A model generated the notes under the pieces. It saw only the letters and a list, made by a program, of their open reading frames with translations, was not told the origin of the DNA and did not search any database. DNA of 62,007 nucleotides, from the NCBI RefSeq assembly GCF_013362815.1, contig NZ_JABFVK010000024.1, forward strand, positions 1-62,007, given 5' to 3'. The translations under genes and the position numbers were made by a program. Shown piece after piece: positions 7,622 through 17,011 of the stretch. This DNA comes from Hamadaea sp. Its GTDB lineage: Bacteria > Actinomycetota > Actinomycetes > Mycobacteriales > Micromonosporaceae. How positions within the stretch are numbered: position 1 is the stretch's first letter; each line of letters starts with the position of its first letter.

Positions 7622-10369
7622 GTGACAGCGGTCCAGGCAGGGATTTCCACGCGCGAGGCCGAGGTGCTGGCCCTGCTCGGCGACCACCTCAGCAACGCGG
7701 AGATCGCCGCGCGTCTGTTCATCTCGGTCCGTACCGTCGAAACCCACGTCTCGTCGATGTTGCGCAAGCTCGACGCGCCGGACCGGCGCGCGTTGGCCCA
7801 GCTCGCGGCCGAGTGGGGCCGGGCCGCGCGGGGTGGCGATGTCACACTCGGGCTGCCGGCGCCGGTGACGGCTTTCGTCGGCCGCGCGCAGGAAAGAGCA
7901 ACGCTGGTCGAGGCGGTCACGGCCCACCGGCAGGTCAGCGCGGTCGGTCCCGGCGGCGTCGGCAAGACCCGCCTCGCGCTCGCGGTCGCGAGCGACGCCG
8001 CGGCCGATTTCACCGACGGCGTCTGGTTCGTCGACCTCGTGCCGATCACGGATGCCGCGATGGTCGGCGCCGCGGTCGCCTCGGCCGTCGGGGTGGGCGA
8101 GCAACAGGGCCGCGGCCTGGACGACAGCGTGATCTCCGCGCTCGCCGATCGGCACGCGCTGCTCGTTCTCGACAATTGCGAACATGTACGCGACGGAGTT
8201 GCGCCCTTCGTGGAACGGTTGCTCGCGGGGTGCCCGCGAGTGACGGTGCTGGCCACGAGCCGGGCCCGGTTGATGGTTCCCTTCGAACGAGTGCACCCGG
8301 TTCCGCCGCTGTCGCTGGAGGGTGACGCCGACTCCGACGCGGTGGCGCTGTTCCTCGACCGGGCCGCCGCGGTCGGCTCGCCGGTCGCGCCCGAGCAGCG
8401 AGACCAAGTCGCCGGCATCTGCCGGGGGCTGGACGGGGTGGCCCTCGCGATCGAACTGGCCGCCGCCCGGCTGCCGATGCTGGGGCTCGACGGGCTGACC
8501 GAGGTGCTCTCCGACCAGCTTCGGGTGCTCACCGGCGGAGCCCGCGCCGCCGACCGGCATCGGTCGGTACGCGCGACGCTGGACTGGAGCGTCGCACTGC
8601 TCGACCCGGCCGACCGTACGCTGCTCCAGCGGATCGCCGTCTTCGTGGCACCGTTCACAATGGACGCATCCGCTCAAGTGGCCGGAGCCACAATGGACGG
8701 ACTGGCTCGGTTGGCGGAGCAGAGCCTGCTGTCGGCCGCGCCGGCACCGGGTGGCATGCGTTACCGGACGCTGGAGACCATCCGTCAGTACGGCCTGGAG
8801 CAGCTGGCCGCCACGGGTGAGCTCGACCGCGTACGCGCCGAGCACCTGCGGTGGTGTCTCGCCTTGGCGACTGAGCTGGCCGAGGACCCGAAATCGGGGA
8901 CCGGTGCGTGGCGGGCCCGCTTCGACTACGCCGCCGACGATCTGCGGGCCGCCCTCGGCTGGGCCGCCACCTCGCCCGAGCACCGAGCCGACGCGTACGC
9001 CCTCGCCTCGGCGCTGGCGCAGACGGCGTTCAGCCGGAACCTCATCGGCGAAGCGCAGCAGCGCTACGAACAGGCCGCTGACTTGGCCGGCGATCCCGTT
9101 CCGGCCGGAGCCGCCCTGCGACAGGCGGCCGCCGTCGCCGGATGCCGGATGCGCGGTGACGACATGTATCGCCTCTATCGAGCCGCCGCCGAGACCGCCC
9201 GGGATGCCGGCGACGACGCCGGAACCGCTCGCGACCTGGCGACGGCCGCCGCGACGGTCTACCGATTCTCCGGCACGTTCGCCGACCCGCCGTCCGCCGA
9301 GCAGGCGGCTGCGTTGCTGACCGAGGCGCAGTCGCTCGCCGGAGACGATCCGGCCGCGCTGGCCGCGGTCGCGCTGGCCGAGTGCGGCGTACTCAGTGCT
9401 GAGGCAGGGTTGCCGGCGGCGTCGTCTCGCGCCGAACGCGCCGTCGAGCTGGCTCGGAGCAGCGGCGATCCGCTTGCGCACAGTGCGGCGCTCGACGCTC
9501 TCGCGGCGGTGCAGTGCTGGGCCGGTGACACCTTCGCGACCGCTGCCTCCGCTCGTCAGCGGGTGGACTTGCTGGCCAAGGTTCCGGCCACGCCGGCCGG
9601 CGCGCTTGAGCGCACGTACGCCTTGTCCGAAGCCGCCGAGATGTCGGTCGGAGTCGGTGATCTGGCCGCCGCCCGCCGGTGGGGCGAGGAACTCCGGGAT
9701 CTGCCGCTGCTGGCCGAACGCGGCGACTTCGCGACATCCCGGCTGCTCGTCGCCGATGCCCTCGCCGGTCGGGCCGACGGCGTACTGGCCGCTTGTGGCC
9801 GTTTCCGCGACGCTTGGGGCCGGTCGGGCGGGCTGCATACGCCGACTCTCGCCGTCGCGGCCGCTGCCGTCGCGATGATCCACGGCCTCCGCGGTGACGA
9901 CGTCGCCCGGTCGGAGTGGCTGGAAGTCGTCGACGAACTCGACGTCGCCCCGGAACTGCGAGCCGGATACAGCGCGGTATTCGACGCGACTGTGCTGCTG
10001 CACTCGGGTCGCGCCGACGAAGCCTTCACGTTGCTCGCCGCCGACCCCGACGAACTGGGGGAGTGGGCCATCTGGGTGTGGCGGCACTGGTATCTCGCTG
10101 CGCGCGCGGAAGCCGCCGCGCTGCTCGATCGGCCCGACGCTCGCGACCTGATCGCCGCCGCCCGCCCGATCGTGACCGGCAACCCGGTCGCGTCCGCGCA
10201 ACTGGACCGCGCGGAAGCGTTGCTGGACAACGACTCTGAGCGCTTACGCGCCATCGCGGCCGACTTCGAGGACGCGGGCAGCCGCTATCAGGCCGCCCGC
10301 ACGCTTTCCCTGGCTGGGGACGCCGCCCACGGATCGGCTGCGCTGGCCGCTCTCGGGTTCACCGCCTAG
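7622..10369 (+). CDS. LuxR-HTH / NB-ARC-type ATPase transcriptional regulator
   Basis: A 915-residue regulator with the DNA-binding domain at the N-terminus: residues 8-65 are a LuxR/GerE helix-turn-helix (STREAEVLALLGDHLSNAEI, RTVETHVSSMLRKL). A STAND-type ATPase follows: P-loop GPGGVGKT at 109-116, Walker B LLVLDNCEH near 180, and an ARC-like winged segment around 310-390 (RATLDWSVALLDPADRTLL). Residues about 400-915 are alanine-rich helical repeats of TPR type. This differs from the usual LuxR order (HTH at C-terminus, as in MalT). Ligand unknown. GTG start at 7622. Divergent from the VOC/MFS pair, which is a plausible target. Its TAG stop abuts an inverted repeat. Confidence 0.9.
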   Translation: MTAVQAGISTREAEVLALLGDHLSNAEIAARLFISVRTVETHVSSMLRKLDAPDRRALAQLAAEWGRAARGGDVTLGLPAPVTAFVGRAQERATLVEAVTAHRQVSAVGPGGVGKTRLALAVASDAAADFTDGVWFVDLVPITDAAMVGAAVASAVGVGEQQGRGLDDSVISALADRHALLVLDNCEHVRDGVAPFVERLLAGCPRVTVLATSRARLMVPFERVHPVPPLSLEGDADSDAVALFLDRAAAVGSPVAPEQRDQVAGICRGLDGVALAIELAAARLPMLGLDGLTEVLSDQLRVLTGGARAADRHRSVRATLDWSVALLDPADRTLLQRIAVFVAPFTMDASAQVAGATMDGLARLAEQSLLSAAPAPGGMRYRTLETIRQYGLEQLAATGELDRVRAEHLRWCLALATELAEDPKSGTGAWRARFDYAADDLRAALGWAATSPEHRADAYALASALAQTAFSRNLIGEAQQRYEQAADLAGDPVPAGAALRQAAAVAGCRMRGDDMYRLYRAAAETARDAGDDAGTARDLATAAATVYRFSGTFADPPSAEQAAALLTEAQSLAGDDPAALAAVALAECGVLSAEAGLPAASSRAERAVELARSSGDPLAHSAALDALAAVQCWAGDTFATAASARQRVDLLAKVPATPAGALERTYALSEAAEMSVGVGDLAAARRWGEELRDLPLLAERGDFATSRLLVADALAGRADGVLAACGRFRDAWGRSGGLHTPTLAVAAAAVAMIHGLRGDDVARSEWLEVVDELDVAPELRAGYSAVFDATVLLHSGRADEAFTLLAADPDELGEWAIWVWRHWYLAARAEAAALLDRPDARDLIAAARPIVTGNPVASAQLDRAEALLDNDSERLRAIAADFEDAGSRYQAARTLSLAGDAAHGSAALAALGFTA

Positions 10370-10433
10370 CTGCAGATCACGGTTACGCATGCCTCCGCGG
10401 CCGCTTTTGGCATGCATAACCGTGATCTGCAGC
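10369..10433. repeat. GATC-capped inverted repeat, class A (locus 3)
   Basis: Arms 10369-10393 and 10409-10433, 25 bases with one mismatch, loop 15. The left arm starts at the last base of the upstream TAG stop codon. The core GATCACGGTTACGCATGC matches the class A element at 4227. It lies between convergent genes and could terminate both. Confidence 0.9.
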
Positions 10434-10471
10434 TAACGAGCGGGCGCGGTTGGGCGCGGCGAGCGGGCGAG

Positions 10472-11890
10472 TCAGCGACGCAGGCGGCGGGCGGCCTCGC
10501 CGAGCAGTGCGATGCCTTCGGCGATCGCGCTCTCGCTGAGCACCGAGTAGCCGAGGATGAGCGCCCCGCGCCGGTCGCCCACCGGCGCGATTCGATAGCG
10601 CGACAACGGTTGCACGAACACTCCGAGTTTGGCCGCGCCGTCGGCGAGTTCCTGCTCGTCCAGGTCGGGTGGCAGCCAGACGAGCAGATGCAGGCCGGCG
10701 GCGATGCCGGCCGGGCGGGCACCGGGCAGGTGGCGGTGCAGCGCTGCTACCAGCGCCTCGCGGCGGGCCCGGTAGAGCGGGCGCATGCGGCGGGTGTGCC
10801 GGTCGAACTCACCGCGTACGAGGAAATCGGCGAGGGCCAACTGCTCCAGGGTGGCCGAACCGCGATCCGCCGCGATCTTCGCCTCCGCCACCGCGTCGGT
10901 CAGGTGCTCGGGCAAGACGAGCCAGCCGATGCGTACGCCCGGAGCCAGCGTCTTGCTGAGCGTTCCGGCGTACGCCACCTGCTCGGGCGCGAGACCTTGC
11001 AGCGCACCGAGGGGATCACGGTCGAAACGGTACTCCGCGTCGTAGTCGTCCTCGATCAGCAGAGCGTTCCGTTCGCAGGCCCAGCGAACCACCGCCGCCC
11101 GCCGGGCCGCCGGGAGCGCGCCGCCGACCGGCCACTGATGCGACGGCGCGAGGACCAGGGTGTCGGCGTCCACATCGTCGAGTCCGTCGGTCAAGATGCC
11201 CTGTTCGTCCACCGGTACGCCGATCACCGCCAACCCCGCGCGAAGGGCCGCCGGACGGGCGTCGTCGTCCGGGGCCGGATCCTCCAACGCGAGCCGGGTC
11301 GCACCCTGGTCGGCGAGCACCTGAATGAGCAGCCGGATGCCTTGGGCGAATCCGTTGGTGATGACGATGTTGCGGGGATCGGCGACCGTCCCGCGTACGC
11401 GATTGAGGTAGTCGGCCAGCGCAGTTCGCAGCGCCGGCGCTCCGCGCCCGCTGAGCAGTGCGAACTCGGGTGTCGACGTCGTGGTCAGCACCTGGCGGAA
11501 GCTCCGCAGCCAGGCTTGGCGAGGGAAGTGCGCGACATCGGCCCGGCCATAACTGAAGTCGATCCGGTACGCGGCGGGCTCGATCACGGGCGGCCGATCG
11601 GCGGGTTCCCGCACACCCCCGGCGACCTCCGTGTAGCCACCGGGGCGAGAGGCCAGATAGCCCTCGGCGGTCAGTTGTGCGTACGCCTCGATCACGACTC
11701 CGCGCGAGACGCCGAGGTCGGCGGCGAGCAGCCGCGTCGGCGGGAGGGATGAACCGATGGGCAACCGGCCGCTGCGGATGTGTGCGCGTACCGCCGCTGC
11801 TATCTGCCGGTGAAGCGCGACCGGAACGTCACGGCGGACGTCGAGCCGCAGCTCGCCCACCCGCGGGGAATTGGTCCTGTTTCCGGCCAT
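10472..11890 (-). CDS. MocR/PdxR-type regulator (GntR HTH + aminotransferase fold)
   Basis: A 472-residue protein. Residues about 10-80 form a GntR winged helix (VALHRQIAAAVRAHIRSGRL, LAADLGVSRGVVIEAYAQL); residues about 110-472 form a fold-type I aminotransferase domain with the PLP lysine in TLSKTLAPGVRIGW (Lys near 313). MocR proteins sense PLP or amines and often control a divergent gene. Here that gene is the VOC protein at 11961, 70 bases away, with a small GGACC-N8-GGTCC palindrome (11897-11914) between them that may be the operator. ATG at 11888-11890 was chosen because the HTH begins just after it. The gene ends convergently beside an inverted repeat. Confidence 0.92.
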   Translation of the reverse strand: MAGNRTNSPRVGELRLDVRRDVPVALHRQIAAAVRAHIRSGRLPIGSSLPPTRLLAADLGVSRGVVIEAYAQLTAEGYLASRPGGYTEVAGGVREPADRPPVIEPAAYRIDFSYGRADVAHFPRQAWLRSFRQVLTTTSTPEFALLSGRGAPALRTALADYLNRVRGTVADPRNIVITNGFAQGIRLLIQVLADQGATRLALEDPAPDDDARPAALRAGLAVIGVPVDEQGILTDGLDDVDADTLVLAPSHQWPVGGALPAARRAAVVRWACERNALLIEDDYDAEYRFDRDPLGALQGLAPEQVAYAGTLSKTLAPGVRIGWLVLPEHLTDAVAEAKIAADRGSATLEQLALADFLVRGEFDRHTRRMRPLYRARREALVAALHRHLPGARPAGIAAGLHLLVWLPPDLDEQELADGAAKLGVFVQPLSRYRIAPVGDRRGALILGYSVLSESAIAEGIALLGEAARRLRR

Positions 11891-11960
11891 CGATTCGGAC
11901 CTTATCAGCGGTCCCCGATGCGGCGAGGATCGAAGAAACCACTTCACCAGGAGGAATGAC

Positions 11961-12341
11961 ATGACCACGAAGCTGTTCGTCAACCTGCCCGTCCGCGACC
12001 TCGGCCGCTCGCAGAAGTTCTTCACCGCGCTGGGCTTCGAGTTCTTCGGCGCGACCGAGGACATGGCGTCGGTGATCATCAGCGAGCACACGCAGGTGAT
12101 GCTGCTGGCCGAGAGCACGTTCGCCGGGTACGCCCACCGCCCACCCGCCGACGACGGCGCCACCGAGGCGATCCTGGTCCTGGGCCTGGAGGATCGGGCC
12201 GCCGTCGACGCCCTGGCCGCCAAGGCGGTCGACGCGGGCGGTACGCAACTCGGCCCGGCCCGCGATGACGGCGGGATGTATCAGATCGGATTCGTCGACC
12301 TCGACGGTCACCAGTGGGCGGCGCTGACCATCGGCGCCTGA
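11961..12341 (+). CDS. VOC-family protein, bleomycin-resistance/glyoxalase-like
   Basis: A 126-residue protein: MTTKLFVNLPVRDLGRSQKFF, then a long central loop, and a C-terminal MYQIGFVDLDGHQWAAL strand typical of the YtfA/Glo_EDI_BRP-like group. The ATG at 11961 has a strong ribosome-binding site AGGAGG at 11949. It is divergent from the MocR gene and likely controlled by it. Substrate unknown. Confidence 0.9.
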   Translation: MTTKLFVNLPVRDLGRSQKFFTALGFEFFGATEDMASVIISEHTQVMLLAESTFAGYAHRPPADDGATEAILVLGLEDRAAVDALAAKAVDAGGTQLGPARDDGGMYQIGFVDLDGHQWAALTIGA

Positions 12342-12347
12342 CCTCCT

Positions 12348-12399
12348 TGATCAGCGGAAGTTTCGTGGGGTCAGGACACCGCGAAACTTCCGCTGATCA
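12348..12399. repeat. GATC-capped inverted repeat (locus 4)
   Basis: Perfect 18-base arms: TGATCAGCGGAAGTTTCG at 12348-12365 and its complement at 12382-12399, spacer 16. It starts seven bases after one stop codon and ends six bases before the convergent gene's stop, so it fills the whole convergent gap. The stem sequence is not shared with other loci in the window except for the GATCA caps. Confidence 0.9.
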
Positions 12400-12404
12400 T
12401 GTGC

Positions 12405-14006
12405 TCACCAGTAGGCGGCAGCGGAGACCGATCCGCCGATCGCCCAGCCGATCCCGTACGCCGACAAGTCCCAAGCGGTCCACGACTCGGTTTCGGTGAA
12501 CGCCGTGCCGCCACCGGGGTAGACGGCGACGCGACCGCGCTCGGAGGCGCCGGAGACGGCCGTCTCCTGCTCTGCCCCGATGATCAGATCGCCGATGCCG
12601 TCGCCGGTCCGGTCCACCACGGCCACAGGCAGCCCGAACGCGTCGCCCAGCTCGGCGGTGTCACCGAATCCGGGTGAGTCCTGGGTGTACCACTTCGTGC
12701 CGGCGGGTGCGTAGCCCGAGGCGGTCGCGGGAACGACGCCGACCGCGCCCGTGATGGCGGTCCGAGCCAACGGTGTGCCGATGACCAGCTCGGCCCGGCC
12801 GTCGCCGGTGAGATCGCCTACGCCGTACCAGTTTCCGTAATAGAGATCCTTGCCGGCGGCCCCGGTGTTACTCGGGACGATCACCTGACGGTCGGAGCCG
12901 ATGATGCCCGTCGACCGGCCCTTGAGCACCACGATCGCGCCCGTCTGATCGTTGTCCGATCGGAAGACATCCGCATCGGTGAAGACCTCTGCCCGGCCGT
13001 CGCCGTCCACGTCGGCGATCGCGACCTTCCACCCGATCTCCCCGAAGTTCAGCGAGCCGTTGCCGGGTGCCCCGAGCCCCGGCGGTGTGATCCGGTTGAT
13101 CCCCGTCGTCAGCAAGCCTGTCGGCGAGCCCTTCAACAGGAGGACCGCGCTCTCGTTGGCCCAGATGGTTCCGTCGTGGTAGTTCTCGGCCCCCGGTACG
13201 CCGATCGCTAGGTCGGCGTACCCGTCGCCGGTGACGTCACCGAGCGCGATGGACTGGCCGAAGTAATCGGCCTCCTGGCCCTGGTAGGGATCGCTCTCGG
13301 GGTAGTTGCCGCCGGTGTTGTCCTGCGTGAAGTACTGAGTTCCCGTCAGCCGTACGCCGGCGGCCGAGCCGAAGAAGACGTTCACCGCGCCGAGGCGCTG
13401 ACTGCCCGGCCCGGCGGAGCGAGTCGCGATGGCGACGTCGTCGAAGCCGTCTTTGTTGATGTCGCCGACCGCGAGGGAGGAGCCGAACTCGTCGCCGTAC
13501 TCACGCCGGCCGGGTACGCCCGGAAGATCCGGCTGGAGGGCGATCGCGGTGTCCATGTGCAATCCGGCCGGGCCGCCGTAGACGAGCCAGATGCGGTCGT
13601 CGCCGACCGAGCGGGAGGTCGCCCGCCCCGTCCTCCTGGTCGGCAGCAGTCGCTGTGTCGCCGGGGCGTACTCCCGGAACATCAGGTCGCCGTAACCATC
13701 GCCGTTGACATCACCGGAGGTGAACGGAGTCGGCGTGTTGGCCAGCGAGCCGATGCGGTCGAAAGCTCCAGACGCGTAATTCACCCGTAGACCGTTGTCC
13801 TGGACGAAGACGATCTCCGCCTTGTCGTCACCGTCGAAGTCCCAGGCGACCCGGCGGGCGGTCGGCGTCACCGGCGAGATCGTTCCCACTCGGGTGAACG
13901 ACGGCGGCGGTTGCTCGATGACCACCGGTGCCGAGGCCCGGCTTCCCGCCGTCGGCAGCACCGCTGTGACGGCGGCGAGCAGGGCCGCGATTCCCTTGAT
14001 CCACAT
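12405..14006 (-). CDS. Secreted FG-GAP (integrin-alpha-like) repeat protein
   Basis: A 533-residue exported protein with signal peptide MWIKGIAALLAAVTAVLPTAGSRA and about seven FG-GAP repeats, each with a calcium-loop such as GDVNGDGYGDL, GDINKDGFDDV, GDVTGDGYADL, ADVDGDGRAEV, GDLTGDGRAEL and VDRTGDGIGDL. These fold as a beta-propeller. No catalytic residues are recognised. The ATG at 14004-14006 follows GGGAGGA. Such proteins are common in actinomycete secretomes; role (adhesion, carbohydrate or matrix binding) is unproven. Divergent from the DUF1906 gene at 14184. Confidence 0.92.
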   Translation of the reverse strand: MWIKGIAALLAAVTAVLPTAGSRASAPVVIEQPPPSFTRVGTISPVTPTARRVAWDFDGDDKAEIVFVQDNGLRVNYASGAFDRIGSLANTPTPFTSGDVNGDGYGDLMFREYAPATQRLLPTRRTGRATSRSVGDDRIWLVYGGPAGLHMDTAIALQPDLPGVPGRREYGDEFGSSLAVGDINKDGFDDVAIATRSAGPGSQRLGAVNVFFGSAAGVRLTGTQYFTQDNTGGNYPESDPYQGQEADYFGQSIALGDVTGDGYADLAIGVPGAENYHDGTIWANESAVLLLKGSPTGLLTTGINRITPPGLGAPGNGSLNFGEIGWKVAIADVDGDGRAEVFTDADVFRSDNDQTGAIVVLKGRSTGIIGSDRQVIVPSNTGAAGKDLYYGNWYGVGDLTGDGRAELVIGTPLARTAITGAVGVVPATASGYAPAGTKWYTQDSPGFGDTAELGDAFGLPVAVVDRTGDGIGDLIIGAEQETAVSGASERGRVAVYPGGGTAFTETESWTAWDLSAYGIGWAIGGSVSAAAYW

Positions 14007-14183
14007 ACCTGTCCTCCCGTGGTTGCACGCAGCATAGAGCCCGTTCGCATCCGGCGTCTGCCGTCCCCGGAAGGGCGGTGGTCTACCCATCGACACAGGC
14101 CACTAGCCCTAAGCGTCGATGTGTGGTAGGAATCCTTCAATCTTCTGGCCGAGTCTGAGAATTTCCTTCATTGGGAGGCGTGC

Positions 14184-15416
14184 ATGAGAAAGGTGATGGC
14201 CGCCGGGGCCGTCCTCGCAGCACTGATCGCACCTTCGGCGGCCGCTCCCGCGACTGCGGCGGTAGCGGTCGCAGCAGTCGCACCACAGCCGGGCACCTAT
14301 ACGGGCAAGGGATTCGACACCTGCACCGCACCCTCCCAGTCGGCCATGAACGCGTGGAAGGCCAGCTCGCCCTATCGGGCGGTCGGCATCTACATCAGCG
14401 GTTCGAGCCGGTCCTGTTCGCAGCCGAATCTCACCGCGACGTGGGTGTCCAACCAGGTCGCCAACGGCTGGCGCCTCATCCCCATCGAGCTCGACTACCA
14501 AGCCCCCTGCGGCACGCGTACGCCGAAGATGTCCAGCGATCCGGCGACTGCCCGGTCGCAGGGCGCGAGCCGGGCGACCAGCGCGGTCAACGCCGCCAAG
14601 GCGCTCGGCATCCCGGCCGGCAGCGCGATCTACAACGACATCGAGCAGTATCCGACCAGCGCCTCCTGCCGGGCCGCGGTGCTCTCGTATCTGTCCGGCT
14701 GGACCAACCAGCTGCATACGCTGGGTTACCTGTCCGGCATGTACTCCAGCGGTTCGTCCGGCGTCCTCGACGTGTGCAACGCGTACGACAACCCTCAGTA
14801 CACTCGGCTCGACCATCTCTGGATCGCCTGGTGGAACGGGGTCGCCGACACCGGCGGCGGCCAGTACTGCGCCGACACGGCGTACCCGAACCACCAGCGT
14901 CTGCACCAGTACGCCGGTGATGTCAGCGAGACGTGGGGCGGCGTCACCATCAAGATCGACCGCAATTACCTCGACGTCTCCACGGTGGTGACGGAGCCGC
15001 CGACTCAGTGGAGCACGATCGTCGACAACTCCGACAGCAGCCGGTTCACCGCGAGCGCCAACTGGGGCACGTCGAGCTACTCGACGCAGCGCTACGGGGC
15101 CGACTATCGGTTCGCCGACCCGGTCTCCGCCAGCGATCCGGCCTGGTACAAGGTGAACATCCCGGAGACCGCAACCTACGAGGTCTCCGTCTGGTATCCG
15201 GCGAACTCGGGGTACAACAGCGCGACTCCCTACATCGTGGCCACCACCAGCGGAAACCAGTCCGTCGTCGTGAGCCAGCGGGTCAACGGCGGGCAATGGG
15301 TTTCGCTCGGCGTCTTCACCCTCGCCGCCGGCGACGGCGACAAGGTCGGCGTCAGCCGCTGGACAACCGGAACCGGCTACGTCATCGCCGACGCCATCCG
15401 GGTCACCCGCGTCTGA
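14184..15416 (+). CDS. Secreted DUF1906 glycosidase-like protein with golvesin-type C-terminal domain
   Basis: A 410-residue exported protein. A signal peptide (about 1-28) is followed by a DUF1906/Rv2525c-like TIM-barrel domain (about 35-270: GKGFDTCTAPSQSAMNAW, YRAVGIYISG, RLIPIELDYQ, YNDIEQY, LDHLWIAWW). Members act on, or resemble enzymes acting on, cell-wall glycans. Residues about 275-410 are a golvesin/xanthan-lyase-like beta domain (WSTIVDNSDSSRFTASANWG, WYKVNIPETATYEVSVWYPA, YVIADAIRVTRV). Almost the same domain ends the amidase at 50259. ATG at 14184 follows GGGAGGCG. Monocistronic, ending at a class B inverted repeat. Confidence 0.88.
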   Translation: MRKVMAAGAVLAALIAPSAAAPATAAVAVAAVAPQPGTYTGKGFDTCTAPSQSAMNAWKASSPYRAVGIYISGSSRSCSQPNLTATWVSNQVANGWRLIPIELDYQAPCGTRTPKMSSDPATARSQGASRATSAVNAAKALGIPAGSAIYNDIEQYPTSASCRAAVLSYLSGWTNQLHTLGYLSGMYSSGSSGVLDVCNAYDNPQYTRLDHLWIAWWNGVADTGGGQYCADTAYPNHQRLHQYAGDVSETWGGVTIKIDRNYLDVSTVVTEPPTQWSTIVDNSDSSRFTASANWGTSSYSTQRYGADYRFADPVSASDPAWYKVNIPETATYEVSVWYPANSGYNSATPYIVATTSGNQSVVVSQRVNGGQWVSLGVFTLAAGDGDKVGVSRWTTGTGYVIADAIRVTRV

Positions 15417-15430
15417 CCGGGTCGGACCGC

Positions 15431-15490
15431 GCTGGATCAGGGATCCGGGTCGTACTCGCGCCAAGATTCGACCCGGAACCCTGATCCAGC
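15431..15490. repeat. GATC-capped inverted repeat, class B (locus 5)
   Basis: Arms 15431-15452 and 15469-15490, 22 bases with one mismatch, spacer 16. The right half (15462-15490) matches 55870-55898 with a single difference over 29 bases, a clear dispersed repeat. Located between two genes in the same direction. Confidence 0.9.
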
Positions 15491-15573
15491 CCCAACGTCA
15501 GGGGCAAACGTTCATCCGAGCGTTCGAAGCTGATCATCAACCCAAGCGCCGGAGTTAGCGAACCGTCGGCAGA

Positions 15574-16275
15574 GTGCAGCGCGAACACACTCCTGCCAGC
15601 TCGGAGCGCACCCCTTTGCACCGACCCAGGCGAGCGATCGCCGCCTTGCTCACGGCCCTCGCGGTAACCGTTTTCGCGGCACCGGGCCAGGCTGCGGCGC
15701 ATCCGTTCGGCGATCCCCAGACCGTCACGATCAGCGCCGACGCCGCCCGACCGGACACCGTCCACATTCGATGGAAGGTCGGCGGCCTCGACGACCTCAC
15801 CCTGCTCGGCATCTCGCTCGGGTTGCTGCCGCGCAGCCGGGTCATGCTCGACGGTGCGGTCTTCTACCAGGCCACGGATGCTACGACGGTCGGTCCGTCG
15901 CCCGAGCTGACGGAGTACCTGCTCCGCCAGATCGGCGTCACGAGCGCCGGGAAGTCTTGTGCCGGGACCGTGCATCCGCCCACCGAACTGGCCAAGTCCG
16001 GGATCACCCTCGACTTCACCTGTCCGGCTGCGGTCGGCAAGGTCACGGTCGCGGTGCGTACTCTGACCGACCTCAATGCCGCGTACCAGACGCTCGCGAC
16101 GGGTCCGAACGGCGCTCGGGCGGTTTATGCCGCGGGCCACGAAACGCACGACTGGGTCCTCGGCCAGGCAGGCAAAAGCAACCACGTCGTTCTCGCCGGT
16201 GTCTCGCTCCTCGTCGTGGTCCTTCTCTTTCTGCTGGTACGCCGAATGCAGCGGGCGAAGCGGGTGACCCGGTGA
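15574..16275 (+). CDS. Exported accessory protein of a nickel/cobalt-type transporter
   Basis: A 233-residue protein with a signal peptide ending near QAAAHPFGDPQ, an extracellular beta-rich domain and one C-terminal membrane helix (VVLAGVSLLVVVLLFLLV). The mature N-terminus AHPFGDPQTVTI resembles the AHPLGNFTVN start of proteins encoded with HupE/RcnA-like transporters. The His-containing end may bind metal. Start is GTG at 15574; a TTG at 15616 with GGAG nine bases upstream would give a more compact signal peptide and is a real alternative. The stop overlaps the transporter GTG (GTGA), so they are coupled. Confidence 0.82.
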   Translation: MQREHTPASSERTPLHRPRRAIAALLTALAVTVFAAPGQAAAHPFGDPQTVTISADAARPDTVHIRWKVGGLDDLTLLGISLGLLPRSRVMLDGAVFYQATDATTVGPSPELTEYLLRQIGVTSAGKSCAGTVHPPTELAKSGITLDFTCPAAVGKVTVAVRTLTDLNAAYQTLATGPNGARAVYAAGHETHDWVLGQAGKSNHVVLAGVSLLVVVLLFLLVRRMQRAKRVTR

Positions 16276-16997
16276 CCGCCGCCGACCAGTTGCAGGAGAT
16301 CCTCCGGTCGCCGGGAGTGCCGCCGCTGGCCTTCGCGCTCGCGTTCGCGGCCGGAGCCGGGCACGCGGTGACTCCCGGGCACGGCAAGAGCCTGGCGGCG
16401 GCGTACCTTGCCGGATCTCGGGCGCGCCTGCGCGACGCCGCCTGGCTCGGCGGTTCGGTCGCGGTGATGCACACACTCTCGGTGCTGGTCATCGGCCTGG
16501 CCTGGACGTTCCTGTCGCTCTCGGACGTCTTGCCGATGCACCGCCTGACAAGTTGGCTCCAACTGCTGGCCGGCGTCCTCGTCGTAGGAACAGGCGTCTG
16601 GCTGCTCCGCCGGAGGTTCCACCGGCACGGGCATCCGCATGACCATGACCACTCGCATCAGCACGACAAGCGGCCCGGTTTGGTCCTCTTAGGAGTGTCC
16701 GGCGGGCTCACTCCATCACCGGCCGCCTTTCTGGTTCTGGTGACCGGATTGTTCCTCGGCCGCACCGGATTCGCCCTGCTCCTGGTCATGACGTTCGGGC
16801 TCGGCATGGCCGTCGTGCTGTTCGGCGTGGGCGCGCTCGCCGTCGCCGGCAGTTCGATCGTGGTCCGGGGCGCTCGCTCCCGCTCGCTGCTCCGGCTCGC
16901 CACCCGGGTGGCTCCGATTCTGGCCGCCACCGGCATCACCGTGCTCGGCGTCGCCATCACCGTCCTCGCGGCGGTCAATCTCACCACCGTCACATAA
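16272..16997 (+). CDS. Nickel/cobalt transporter, RcnA/HoxN-like
   Basis: A 241-residue membrane protein with about six helices. Motifs fit the NiCoT/RcnA group: GAGHAVTPGHGKSLAAAYLAG near residues 30-50 (the HAxxPGHxK signature), a second HT region (GGSVAVMHTLSV), and a cytoplasmic His-rich loop (HRHGHPHDHDHSHQHD, about 117-132) typical of RcnA-type exporters. The His-rich loop favours metal efflux over uptake, but direction is not proven. GTG start overlaps the accessory gene. The metallophosphoesterase gene starts 15 bases downstream, so one operon is likely. Confidence 0.88.
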   Translation: MTAADQLQEILRSPGVPPLAFALAFAAGAGHAVTPGHGKSLAAAYLAGSRARLRDAAWLGGSVAVMHTLSVLVIGLAWTFLSLSDVLPMHRLTSWLQLLAGVLVVGTGVWLLRRRFHRHGHPHDHDHSHQHDKRPGLVLLGVSGGLTPSPAAFLVLVTGLFLGRTGFALLLVMTFGLGMAVVLFGVGALAVAGSSIVVRGARSRSLLRLATRVAPILAATGITVLGVAITVLAAVNLTTVT

Positions 16998-17011
16998 GGA
17001 GACGCTTCACC

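Noticed and set aside
7180-8658. A 492-residue minus-strand protein including the VOC domain
   Set aside because: Only the last 115 residues have homology; the upstream part is the shadow of the divergent regulator gene.
7427-10201. A very long open frame antisense to the LuxR/ATPase regulator
   Set aside because: It is the GC-rich shadow of the real gene: low complexity, Arg/Gly-rich, no domain, no ribosome-binding site.
15510-15528. GTTCATC...GTTCG pair resembling a PHO box upstream of the transporter/phosphoesterase operon
   Set aside because: The repeat period is 12, not the 11 of PhoP sites, and the second unit fits poorly.
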